A stretch of DNA of 64,000 nt from Legionella sp. (GTDB lineage Bacteria > Pseudomonadota > Gammaproteobacteria > Legionellales > Legionellaceae), in assembly GCA_030158115.1 (NCBI GenBank), contig JAOATK010000048.1, forward strand, positions 1 through 64,000, written 5' to 3'. Positions 1 to 9,584 of this stretch are shown one piece after another. Both the position numbers and the translations under genes were made by a program. The stretch's first letter is position 1. Every line of letters starts with the position of its first letter. The notes beneath the pieces were generated by a model. That model was not told the origin of the DNA. It saw only the letters and a program-made list of their open reading frames with translations, and did not search any database.

Positions 1-157
1 GTGGACTGCCTTTTAATGAAAATTTTCCTTGCATTTAAAGACAGTATCTACAAGGGCGTCGACGATTATTAAAATTACTTAAAGAAACTTCATTAGTTGC
101 GTGCAACCGGAAAAAGCTTGATCTACGGTTCACTGGAAATTTGTAGCCCCATCCTAT
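1..157. other. Left-edge non-coding stretch, possible gene debris
   Basis: No convincing gene is visible between the window edge and the first coding region. Forward frame 3 reads for about 35 codons with Lys/Leu/Arg-rich, ordinary codon use, but it is broken by a TAA and a TAG, so it may be the decayed tail of an upstream gene. A GTTGCGTGCAACC motif near position 97 resembles the inner part of the palindromic repeats found elsewhere in the window. I could not assign a function. Confidence 0.3.
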
Positions 158-628
158 ATGATCAAATATTACTTTTCGCTTGGTAATTATGAAATGCCCA
201 CTCCTAACATATTAATAATTTGGTCTAACTATTATCAAGATTTAGCTCAAAAGCAGTTAGAAAGTTGTCTTAGTAATCTAGCACCATATCATTACAATTA
301 TCAGGTTGAAACAGTGGAGGCTGGGGCTTATGAAATCCCAGCAGTGATTCAACATTACCAGCGTGTTCATCCATTTGATGCTTACTTACCATTAGGTTTG
401 TTACTGAAAGGCAAAACAGATCATTATGAATTTATTTGGCAGCATATTAAAGAATGTTTTATTCAGTTTGCTCTAGAGGGGTTGGTGCTAGGTAATGGCG
501 TTATTTCTGCGCCCAGCATGGACATACTCCAAGAACGAGTTGAAAATGGAGAGCGCGTGCAGGAAGCTATCCATGCCGTAGATTATTTAATCCGTCTTAA
601 AAACAAAAAAAATGACATGATTATTTAG
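158..628 (+). CDS. Divergent 6,7-dimethyl-8-ribityllumazine synthase-like protein
   Basis: The 156-residue length and motif order fit lumazine synthase, which joins the pyrimidine and four-carbon precursors in riboflavin synthesis. Visible matches are GAYEIP (family GAFEIP), LGLLLKGKTDHYEF (family ALGxVIRGxTxHF, including the catalytic-position His) and a following NGVI segment. Departures are clear: the usual SRFN substrate-binding start is WSNYY, the TTDT-type loop is ISAPS, and the C-terminal NKGxEAA is ERVQEAI. It is therefore more like a second, RibH2-type paralogue than the housekeeping enzyme. No other rib gene is adjacent. An internal ATG at 194 is an alternative start, and neither start has a strong ribosome site. 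The last 8 bp overlap the convergent peptidase gene. Confidence 0.7.
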   Translation: MIKYYFSLGNYEMPTPNILIIWSNYYQDLAQKQLESCLSNLAPYHYNYQVETVEAGAYEIPAVIQHYQRVHPFDAYLPLGLLLKGKTDHYEFIWQHIKECFIQFALEGLVLGNGVISAPSMDILQERVENGERVQEAIHAVDYLIRLKNKKNDMII

Positions 629-1325
629 GCTGAATGATAAGAAGATTGGCATCATAAGTAATCATCCCCATTAAAATGGCGTTGATTAATCGAGGGGCAC
701 TTACTCGATAATAGCAATTTCCTGACATTCTGTTTCCTTGAAAGGGATCTGCCACCACAATTTGACGATGGATAGGATCATAGCCAGTGATGATCACAAA
801 ATGACCACACGGAGTTCCCTTTACATCATCTACAATTGATTTGCCATTTTCAAAATATTCACGTGGTGTATTGTATAAGTAAGTAGCGCTTAAGCCCGTA
901 ATGAGCGGTAAATGATAGCTGAAATACTCCATCAATAATTCGATGGTGAGAAATTTAAATTTAATGATACCGCCAGCACTTAAAAACTCTTGATAAGCAA
1001 TGCTAGATTGCGTAATCCCGGCATCTGGTTTGTATTTTAGCTGCTCCTCGAGTTTTGCTGATAAATTGACAGACGCCTCACTGTGTTCAAACCAAGATGG
1101 ATCAAAAATATCCATGTTATTCACTAAGATGGATGCAGTAAAACCGCGCTCTAGAGCATGGACTCCTAAATAAGGTGCTAAGGTTCCTCCCGAGAGAGAA
1201 CGTTTGACGGTTTTTATCACTTCCTCGTGACCTATATCATGCCCATAATGTCGATAGATGGCATGCAAACAAGTTGAGCCGCAGGTTTCATCATCTGGTT
1301 GAGCATTTATTTCGATATTTATCAT
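621..1325 (-). CDS. C39-like papain-fold cysteine peptidase
   Basis: A 234-residue protein with the signature of the bacteriocin-processing (C39) peptidase fold. Gln9 and Cys15 lie in QPDDETCGSTC (oxyanion Gln six residues before the nucleophile). A His follows in CGHFVIITGYD and an Asp in VVADP, completing the expected triad. I chose the ATG at 1325 because GAAGGTGAC lies just upstream; a longer reading to 1415 begins without such a site. There is no signal peptide and no ABC transporter, so this is a stand-alone cytoplasmic C39-like domain rather than a bacteriocin exporter. The substrate is unknown. It converges on the lumazine-synthase-like gene, overlapping it by 8 bp. Confidence 0.65.
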   Translation of the reverse strand: MINIEINAQPDDETCGSTCLHAIYRHYGHDIGHEEVIKTVKRSLSGGTLAPYLGVHALERGFTASILVNNMDIFDPSWFEHSEASVNLSAKLEEQLKYKPDAGITQSSIAYQEFLSAGGIIKFKFLTIELLMEYFSYHLPLITGLSATYLYNTPREYFENGKSIVDDVKGTPCGHFVIITGYDPIHRQIVVADPFQGNRMSGNCYYRVSAPRLINAILMGMITYDANLLIIQPK

Positions 1326-1516
1326 AATGTCACCTTCAAAAACATTATATTGCGGATTATGCAAAAAGTTCCTATTTAAAAGATAGACTAATTTCAGAGT
1401 TCTGTCGAAAACCAATAGACCTCTTGCATAACCTATCTATAGCAGAAGTATTGATGTTTGATATAGACACGATAAGTAATTATCGTAAGCGCTATGAAGT
1501 CGAGGGTGTTCCTGGT

Positions 1517-1575
1517 TTATCAGCCATGGCGTAAACCCCCGCCCTAAACGGCGAGGTTTTACGCCATGGCTGATA
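1517..1575. repeat. Long imperfect palindrome
   Basis: An inverted repeat whose outer arms read TTATCAGCCATGGCG and the complement, with a secondary inner match of CCCCGCC against GGCGAGG and a short loop. One extra T breaks the symmetry. It ends 8 bp past the stop of the 1584-2435 gene on the minus strand and could act as its transcription terminator. CCATGGCTG recurs near 3520, so it may also be a dispersed element. Confidence 0.7.
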
Positions 1576-1583
1576 AGTTAAGA

Positions 1584-2435
1584 TCATGCTTGCGGATTGC
1601 AACGAGAGAGGATGTCTAATGCATCATTTTCTTCTTTGTTTAATAAGCGCCAAGATTGTGGATCCATTTTGAAACCCTGAGCGAAAAATGAAAGTCGCGC
1701 ACGATAGTCTGAAGCAACAGCATCAGGGGATAAGGCTGGAGAGTCCGGAGATAAAGCGGGCGTGTATTGCAAATCGTCATCATCGTCAGAAATAGGAGTT
1801 CCCATATCGACTACAGGACCAGCCGCTGCAGCACTAACACCAGGGTTCATATCAGCAAAAGCGACTGGCATCGCGCTGTAAGTTGCTATTTTGAGTTTTA
1901 GATTCTTTTGAAATAGAGTTTCTCTGACAGAGCTTTTATCACGTGCTATCGCATAATCTAAAACAGTTTGATTATCTTTATCTTTCGAATTAATCATTTT
2001 TAAAATAGTTTCATTGGTACAATATTTCTCAAGCCACTTGAAAACATTAGTTATCATGTCTTCATCAGCCGTACTATTGGGTCCATAGATATGATGTAAA
2101 ATGTTAGCGTTATATTTATCATCGACTAGCTGATGAATATCTTGATTATCACTATCAAACACATTGATAAGCCCTTGAAATGAGTTTTTTCTATTTAACC
2201 TGGCAGCTAAGAAAACAATTGGAAATTGTCTCTCTGTCGTTTTTGATGAATGATAATAGGAATTGCTTTTTGTCTGTTCGTGCGTTGTCACTCTATTTGC
2301 GATAAGCTCACTGATGGCTTGAAAAAATCCATTATTATCCTGATCCGCCCCCCTTAATTTAACAGATTTAGCATTTTCATCCTGAATCGAATCTTCAAGA
2401 GCAGTAGATAAAATATCCCCTTCAGTAATTTGCAT
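1584..2435 (-). CDS. Unrecognised protein with ankyrin-like segment, effector candidate
   Basis: 283 residues with no signal peptide or membrane segment. The middle (about 85-185) looks like degenerate ankyrin repeats: alternating short helices with NANILHHIYG and DNQTVLDYAIARDKSSV, the second close to the TPLHxAxxxG ankyrin pattern. A low-complexity linker follows with a run of five Asp and a duplicated ALSPD, then a 45-residue C-terminal piece ending in CNPQA. Alternating ankyrin-like and acidic segments in a soluble Legionella protein suggest a Dot/Icm substrate, but I see no decisive secretion signal. The start ATG is preceded only by an A-rich AAAGAAA. A palindrome just past the stop may end transcription. 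Confidence 0.5.
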   Translation of the reverse strand: MQITEGDILSTALEDSIQDENAKSVKLRGADQDNNGFFQAISELIANRVTTHEQTKSNSYYHSSKTTERQFPIVFLAARLNRKNSFQGLINVFDSDNQDIHQLVDDKYNANILHHIYGPNSTADEDMITNVFKWLEKYCTNETILKMINSKDKDNQTVLDYAIARDKSSVRETLFQKNLKLKIATYSAMPVAFADMNPGVSAAAAGPVVDMGTPISDDDDDLQYTPALSPDSPALSPDAVASDYRARLSFFAQGFKMDPQSWRLLNKEENDALDILSRCNPQA

Positions 2436-2632
2436 TTTCTTTTATTTATTGACAGGCATAAAACTATCTCCACGGTTTAGTTTTTTAAAAAAGTAATAAC
2501 AACTCAGTAATTGGTCTGATTTTAAACTAAATATATTAAGGAAATATTAATGTTTGCTGAAAATACACCCTAATTGATTAAATTATAGCTAATTAAATTA
2601 TAGTTAATTAAATTTTAAATGAGCGTTATACC
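2436..2632. other. AT-rich intergenic region
   Basis: Very AT-rich spacer upstream of the 1584-2435 gene. It holds three near-identical copies of a TTAAATTATAGCTAA-type unit around 2577-2615, probably slippage-derived, and should hold that gene's promoter. No gene is visible. Confidence 0.5.
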
Positions 2633-2710
2633 TCATCCCGAACACAGTGAGGGATCTCCGTAAGTGGCAATGTGCCTTGCTCTGGAGATCCCTCACTGTG
2701 TTCGAGATGA
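2633..2710. repeat. 27-bp-arm palindromic repeat
   Basis: Arms 2633-2659 and 2684-2710 match at 26 of 27 positions around a 24-nt loop. The core reads GAACACAGTGAGGGATCTCC. This looks like a mobile-type dispersed palindrome rather than a simple terminator because of the arm length. Its right arm overlaps the 3' end of the 2693-3493 gene and supplies that gene's last five codons and stop. Confidence 0.85.
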
Positions 2711-3493
2711 CGGTTGGCTTTTATTCTCATCTTGCTGATGTAGTTTAATCGGCTCATAACTATCTAAAATTGCTTTGGCATCGGCATTACGTAATAATGT
2801 TTCTATGGAGCGTCCTTTCGATAATTTACCATTTAACATATTTACTAATTTTTCTGCTTCTTCTTTGTTACGGGCTTTGTTGTTAACCCACTGAGGAATG
2901 TGTTTTATAATGGCTTTAGCTAATTGCACATCGGTTAAATAAAGAATCAATCGGGTGTTTGTAATTTGAGTGAATATCTCTTCTGATTGAATAATCAATT
3001 GAAATAAAAAATCAGGCTCTTTTTCTAAATGAGCGGTTAGTTTTTTACTAAAGCCGCAATTTTTGTAGCATTTAAGAAGCATGCTGGTCTGTGTCATAGC
3101 GTTGCTTGCTGGAGAAGATGCTTTAGATTCTTGGATAAGCCATTGCAGTAGAGGCATTTTTTGATCTAAAGCACGGAACTGAAAGTTGGGGGAGGAGTTT
3201 GAGTTTGCTAAGTATCTATGCCAGTCTATAACAGGCAAATTCAATTTCTGCGCTAATGAGTCCATTGGTATTTTAATGGTATTAAAATCTAATCGCCAGT
3301 GACCAATACGTGGAAGCGCTGTTCTTAATATTTTAAGAAATTGAATAAAATCTCTTTTATCATTGCAATCCAAGGCATATAGAGCCTGTTTTAATTTTCT
3401 AATTTCAGGATAAATAAATTTTCCATGTCTTACAGACAATTGAAACACTGATTGGAAGGCTTTTTTTAATGCTTCGATTGAAGGGTCTTCCAT
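2693..3493 (-). CDS. Unrecognised 266-residue soluble protein
   Basis: I do not recognise a family. The protein is predicted helical and basic, with no signal peptide or membrane span. It has a Lys/Arg-rich segment near the C terminus (KARNKEEAEKLVN) and a Ser-rich interruption in the middle. The ATG at 3493 follows GGGGGA at 8 nt, better than the GTG at 3496. The last residues (SSRTQ) and stop codon lie inside a palindromic repeat arm, so the native C terminus was probably different. Together with its ankyrin-like neighbour it may belong to the accessory effector-like set, but that is only context. Confidence 0.5.
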   Translation of the reverse strand: MEDPSIEALKKAFQSVFQLSVRHGKFIYPEIRKLKQALYALDCNDKRDFIQFLKILRTALPRIGHWRLDFNTIKIPMDSLAQKLNLPVIDWHRYLANSNSSPNFQFRALDQKMPLLQWLIQESKASSPASNAMTQTSMLLKCYKNCGFSKKLTAHLEKEPDFLFQLIIQSEEIFTQITNTRLILYLTDVQLAKAIIKHIPQWVNNKARNKEEAEKLVNMLNGKLSKGRSIETLLRNADAKAILDSYEPIKLHQQDENKSQPSSRTQ

Positions 3494-3719
3494 CACATCA
3501 TTCCCCCATTATCTATCTGCCATGGCTGCTTTGCGCTGAGAACCAGGACCTCGCGAAAAAACTGCGGGACTTAGGGAAAGACGAGTATGTCTAAACTTAA
3601 TAGCCTCGACCCGCATACTCTTTCTATAATAATAGTATAAAAAATAATCTTTCGTTTTTTTTTGTTCTTTTTAATTAGCCAACAATAAATGATATTCTAA
3701 TAAGACAAAATGTTCTTAG

Positions 3720-5798
<2,079 letters not shown>

Positions 5799-5818
5799 TC
5801 ATTCATGGATATTCCTGG

Positions 5819-5885
5819 CCTAGATACAGCGAAGTGTAATCCGTAGGGTGCGCTACAGATCCCGTATTCCTTTGCTGTATCTAGG
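5819..5885. repeat. Palindromic intergenic repeat
   Basis: Arms 5819-5834 and 5870-5885 pair at 15 of 16 positions (CCTAGATACAGCGAAG type) around a GC-richer loop. It lies 20 bp after fadH and may terminate it. It resembles the other intergenic palindromes in size and placement, but its arm sequence is different. Confidence 0.7.
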
Positions 5886-5984
5886 CTAGAGTTCTCAACC
5901 AACCTATTTTATAGAGAAAAACTTACAAATATAGTGCATTATGCTGTTTATTTTGTTATTATACTGGTCAATTTTTATATTACT

Positions 5985-6000
5985 TAGCCTTTTTAGGCTA
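5985..6000 (+). other. Small hairpin in RNA helicase leader
   Basis: TAGCCT and AGGCTA pair around TTTT, 24 nt before the helicase start codon and 8 nt before AGGAAC, its ribosome site. It may influence translation of the helicase messenger or be the relic of a TAGCC-type palindrome. Function is not shown by sequence. Confidence 0.35.
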
Positions 6001-6023
6001 CGTTTTACTCGATCAGGAACTTT

Positions 6024-7787
6024 ATGACTCAAGAAATAACAGACTTCTCTTCCTTTAATTTTTCAGATGCAATAAATAAAGCGCTGGAGGACATGAAGTT
6101 TACTACTCCTTCCGCGATTCAAGCGCAAACGATTCCTTTATTTTTAGAAGGTCGCGATGCGATTGCTTTGGCACAAACAGGTACTGGTAAAACAGCCGCC
6201 TATGCATTACCCATTTTGCAAAAACTATCAAATGACACATCAGGCACTCAAGCCTTAGTGATAGCGCCTACTCGTGAGTTAGCAATTCAAATTGCTGAAC
6301 AGTTTGAGCTATTGAGCGCAAGACAACGTGGTACTACCGTTGCGGTTTTATGTGGGGGGCAGGAATATGGCCGTCAATTAAAGCAATTGCGTTCAGGTGC
6401 ACAAATTGTAGTTGGAACGCCTGGTCGTATTTTGGACCATATTCAGAAAGGGACATTGCCTTTAGCTAGTGTACGTACTTTTATACTTGATGAAGCAGAT
6501 GAAATGTTGCGTATGGGTTTTATTGAAGACATTGAAATGATTATGTCTAAACTCCCAGAACAAAAACAAATTGGATTGTTTTCAGCAACCATGCCACATC
6601 GTATTCGCCAAATTGCTAATACTTATTTGAATAATCCAGTCTCTATTGAAATACGTTTAGAAACTGCCACCGTAAAAAGTATCGAGCAACGTTTCTTGTT
6701 TGCTTCTGGTCATCAAAAACCAGATGCTTTAATACGCATATTAGCTGTTGAAGAATATCAAGGTGCGATTGTTTTTGTACGGACAAAAAGCAGTACTGAA
6801 GAAGTAGCGGAATTATTGCAGCAACAAGGTCTTCGTGCGATGGCTATTCATGGTGATATTACACAAGCCTTACGTGAGCGTATTATTGCACAATTTAAAC
6901 AGGGTGCTATTGATATTTTAGTGGCTACTGACGTTGCAGCGCGTGGTTTGGATGTAGATCGTGTAACTCATGTCATTAATTATGATTTACCTCATGATAA
7001 TGAGACCTACGTGCATCGTATTGGGCGTACAGGAAGAGCTGGGCGCTCTGGGGTTGCTATTTTATTTGTGGCACCTAAAGAGTCGCGTTTAATTAGTAGT
7101 GTTGAGCGTCACACTCGTCAACGCATCACTAAGGTTGAAATTCCTAATAATCACATGATTCAAATGGCAAGACAACAACGTTTCATGGCCAATATCACTG
7201 CGCGTTTAGAGCATGAAAATATTCATGCATATAAGCGCATAGTGGAAGAATACATTAAAGAAAATGAAGTGGATGCTGTTGATGTTGCTGCAACACTTGC
7301 TTTGTTATTACACAAAGACATGCCTTGGCAACAAAAAGATTCAATAAAAATATCTCGTCCAGCAAAAGAGAATCGTGCTGAGCGTGGTGGACGTCCTGAG
7401 CGTTCGTTTTCTCGTTCTGATGACAGAAGAGGTTCTGATGAGCGAAAAAGCTTTGGCGAGAGAAAAAGCTTTGGTGATCGTAAAAATTTTGAAGATAAAA
7501 AAAGCGTTGGCGAAGGGCGTAAGAAATTTAACGATGAGTCATTTGACCAAGATTTATTCCGAATTGATGTGGGCAGAGTTCATGGTGTGAAACCCGGTAA
7601 TATCGTGGGTGCGATAGCTAATGAAGCAGGTTTACAAAGCCGCCATATTACAGGGCTTAAAATTCATGAGGACCATTCTACTGTTCGTTTACCTAAGAAC
7701 ATGCCTAAAGAAGCAGTCAATGATTTAACGAAAGCTTGGGTTTGTGGCCGTCAATTGAATCTCACTTTAATTGCTAATGGTGCATAA
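6024..7787 (+). CDS. deaD: DEAD-box RNA helicase, DeaD/CsdA type
   Basis: ATP-dependent RNA helicase of the cold-shock and ribosome-assembly class. The helicase core (about residues 5-370) has the Q motif, Walker A AQTGTGKT, DEAD, SAT, and the C-terminal HRIGRTGRAGRSG. A flexible Arg/Ser/Gly-rich linker with repeated ERKSFG units (about 440-510) follows. The last 80 residues form a DbpA/CsdA-type RNA-binding domain (RIDVGRVHGVKPGNIVGAI). AGGAAC precedes the ATG. The long AT-rich leader and a small hairpin fit post-transcriptional, perhaps temperature-dependent control, as known for csdA in other bacteria. Confidence 0.93.
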   Translation: MTQEITDFSSFNFSDAINKALEDMKFTTPSAIQAQTIPLFLEGRDAIALAQTGTGKTAAYALPILQKLSNDTSGTQALVIAPTRELAIQIAEQFELLSARQRGTTVAVLCGGQEYGRQLKQLRSGAQIVVGTPGRILDHIQKGTLPLASVRTFILDEADEMLRMGFIEDIEMIMSKLPEQKQIGLFSATMPHRIRQIANTYLNNPVSIEIRLETATVKSIEQRFLFASGHQKPDALIRILAVEEYQGAIVFVRTKSSTEEVAELLQQQGLRAMAIHGDITQALRERIIAQFKQGAIDILVATDVAARGLDVDRVTHVINYDLPHDNETYVHRIGRTGRAGRSGVAILFVAPKESRLISSVERHTRQRITKVEIPNNHMIQMARQQRFMANITARLEHENIHAYKRIVEEYIKENEVDAVDVAATLALLLHKDMPWQQKDSIKISRPAKENRAERGGRPERSFSRSDDRRGSDERKSFGERKSFGDRKNFEDKKSVGEGRKKFNDESFDQDLFRIDVGRVHGVKPGNIVGAIANEAGLQSRHITGLKIHEDHSTVRLPKNMPKEAVNDLTKAWVCGRQLNLTLIANGA

Positions 7788-7814
7788 CTAAAGCGATTAT
7801 TCTCTATTCAAAGT

Positions 7815-7900
7815 GTAGCCTGGTTGCTTGCAACCGGGTCGCCCTTCCCTAAAAAAAAGGGCAGGGCTGAAGCCATCCAGGTTGCAAGCAACCAGGCTAC
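7815..7900. repeat. Perfect 21-bp-arm palindrome, TAGCCTGGTTG family
   Basis: Arms 7815-7835 and 7880-7900 are perfect complements beginning GTAGCCTGGTTGC. A nested second stem (GCCCTTCCCT against AGGGCAGGGC) fills the centre. It lies between the convergent deaD and 7914-8399 genes and can act as a bidirectional terminator. Related arms recur around 9508, 11861 and 50109. Confidence 0.9.
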
Positions 7901-7913
7901 TCGATTGATAGTT

Positions 7914-8399
7914 CTACGAACGTGTTAATAACATCGCCATTGCAGCTGCAGCAACTGTTGCTGATACAAGTAAAGCGGTTGTGCGTTTAGAAGAGAAAAA
8001 CCCATAAAGATTATCTTCCTTTTGCTTTAATTTGCTGATTTGTGTATCACAATTTTCTATTACCGATTGGATTCGTTGATTTGCCTTTGTATTGAGGGTT
8101 ATTTCTTTAATATAGGGCTCTAATAATTCACGGGCTGAATGTAATTCATAGTTTTCTTTCGCAGAATACCAAGTCGTTACCTGAAATAGGGTCTCGGAAT
8201 AAGCAGCGCTAAATTGGCATACTGCATTAATATCCCAAAAAATAGCATCAGAAATTTTTGTATTTAATAAATAACGCGGATTATGCAAATCGTCATTGGT
8301 AAATGATTTAATAGCATTATTTAATGCGTCTTCATCATTGAGAATTCGCTTTATATTCTCTAAGCAGTCAATTATGAACTGCTGTTCAAATGGACTCAT
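7914..8399 (-). CDS. Unrecognised protein with C-terminal membrane anchor
   Basis: 161 residues, family not recognised. The N-terminal 130 residues are predicted helical, with a short coiled-coil-like stretch before the anchor. The final 22 residues (TTALLVSATVAAAAMAMLL, then TRS) form a single hydrophobic span after a basic pair, giving a tail-anchored layout with the bulk in the cytoplasm. AGGAATTC precedes the ATG. It is convergent with deaD and divergent from plaA. Tail anchors occur in both inner-membrane proteins and some host-targeted Legionella proteins; the sequence does not decide between them. Confidence 0.55.
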   Translation of the reverse strand: MSPFEQQFIIDCLENIKRILNDEDALNNAIKSFTNDDLHNPRYLLNTKISDAIFWDINAVCQFSAAYSETLFQVTTWYSAKENYELHSARELLEPYIKEITLNTKANQRIQSVIENCDTQISKLKQKEDNLYGFFSSKRTTALLVSATVAAAAMAMLLTRS

Positions 8400-8578
8400 G
8401 ATAGAATTCCTTATCCTAAAAATAGTTACTATAATGCTTTTTTAGTTATTTTAATACATTGAATTTTAGTAAGTTCTTTTCCAATAGTGTAGAAAATTTG
8501 ATTAAATAGAGTGTTTCGTAATATAATGAGCTGCATTTTTTTGTTTTATAAAAAAATTAATTAAAACTAAGGGTATTC

Positions 8579-9499
8579 ATGAAACTGTTAGCAGCTTTAG
8601 GTGCTTTATTATTTTCGGGAACTATTCTAGCAACACCTCTTCACAACATAGTGGTATTTGGTGATAGTTTGTCGGATAACGGTAATTTATATGAGTTAGC
8701 GGAGCATCAATTCCCTCCGTCCCCGCCTTACTATGAAGGACGCTTTTCTAATGGACCTGTTTGGATAGAATATTTAAGCTCTTCTTATTTTCCTGGAAAT
8801 TCAGCAGATCACTTACTTAATTATGCTTATGGTGGTGCTGGGGTTTCTGAAGATGATAGTGACGATGTACTTCTTACCTTAACAAAAGAGATAAATGATT
8901 ATTTAGCAACGCATCAAGATAAGGCAAGTGAAGACAGTCTTTTTGTTGTCTGGATTGGCGCAAACAACTATCTTGCATTACCTGAGGACAGTGAGAAAGT
9001 ATTGGAAGATGTTAATAAGGGTATTCAGCATAGTTTAGAGCGTTTGGCAGATAAGGGTGCCAAACATATTGTAGTGGTGAATGTCCCTGACTTAGGGAAA
9101 ACCCCCGCGGCTATTGATTTTGACCAAATTGATAAAATGTCTTATTTGGCTAATGCACATAATAAGTTATTAGATCAAACTGTTATTAATTTAAAACAGG
9201 CTTATCCTGATGTTCGATGGCTTTATTTTGATATCAATGCTGCATTTAATGATGTATTAGATCATCCACAAAATTATGGGGTGAGTAATACTACAGGTAC
9301 TTGTGCTTATTTAGACGTTAAAAAAATGACTAACTTATCAGTGTTAAACGTTGCCGCTGCAGTAAAACCTAGAGTGCAGGATATGTGTGAAGGTTATTTG
9401 TTTTTTGATCCAGTTCACCCTACCGCCTTAGCGCATGAAATCTTAGCAGAAAAAGCTAGAATAATGCTCGACGACTCGGGTGTTGAGTTTGTAGATTAA
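8579..9499 (+). CDS. plaA: GDSL lysophospholipase A, PlaA family
   Basis: Secreted GDSL hydrolase that removes fatty acids from lysophospholipids. A signal peptide of about 18 residues ends in ILA before TPLHN. Block I FGDSLSDNG holds the nucleophile Ser30, GANNY is the block III Gly-Asn element, and DPVHP holds Asp277 and His280. Two cysteines, at 242 and 270, enclose a 27-residue loop just before the catalytic Asp/His. In the characterised Legionella enzymes such a disulfide loop is cut by the zinc protease ProA to activate the lipase. AAGGG precedes the ATG. The 306-residue length agrees with PlaA; the choice of PlaA over PlaC or PlaD rests on length and organisation. Confidence 0.85.
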   Translation: MKLLAALGALLFSGTILATPLHNIVVFGDSLSDNGNLYELAEHQFPPSPPYYEGRFSNGPVWIEYLSSSYFPGNSADHLLNYAYGGAGVSEDDSDDVLLTLTKEINDYLATHQDKASEDSLFVVWIGANNYLALPEDSEKVLEDVNKGIQHSLERLADKGAKHIVVVNVPDLGKTPAAIDFDQIDKMSYLANAHNKLLDQTVINLKQAYPDVRWLYFDINAAFNDVLDHPQNYGVSNTTGTCAYLDVKKMTNLSVLNVAAAVKPRVQDMCEGYLFFDPVHPTALAHEILAEKARIMLDDSGVEFVD

Positions 9500-9507
9500 T
9501 CCAAAAT

Positions 9508-9542
9508 GTAGCCTGGTTGCAGCGAAGCTGCACCAAGGCTAC
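9508..9542. repeat. Short palindromic repeat, TAGCCTGGTTG family
   Basis: GTAGCCTGGTTGCAGC pairs with GCTGCACCAAGGCTAC around three bases, with two mismatches. It lies 9 bp after plaA, facing the convergent djlA, and may end transcription in both directions. Confidence 0.75.
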
Positions 9543-9584
9543 GTACCACTTCATGAATTTAAAGAAACCTAACATCACCTAGAA

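Noticed and set aside
1326..1460. Insertion-sequence end (AGACCTCTTGCATAA-like)
   Set aside because: No matching second end, target duplication or transposase gene is visible.
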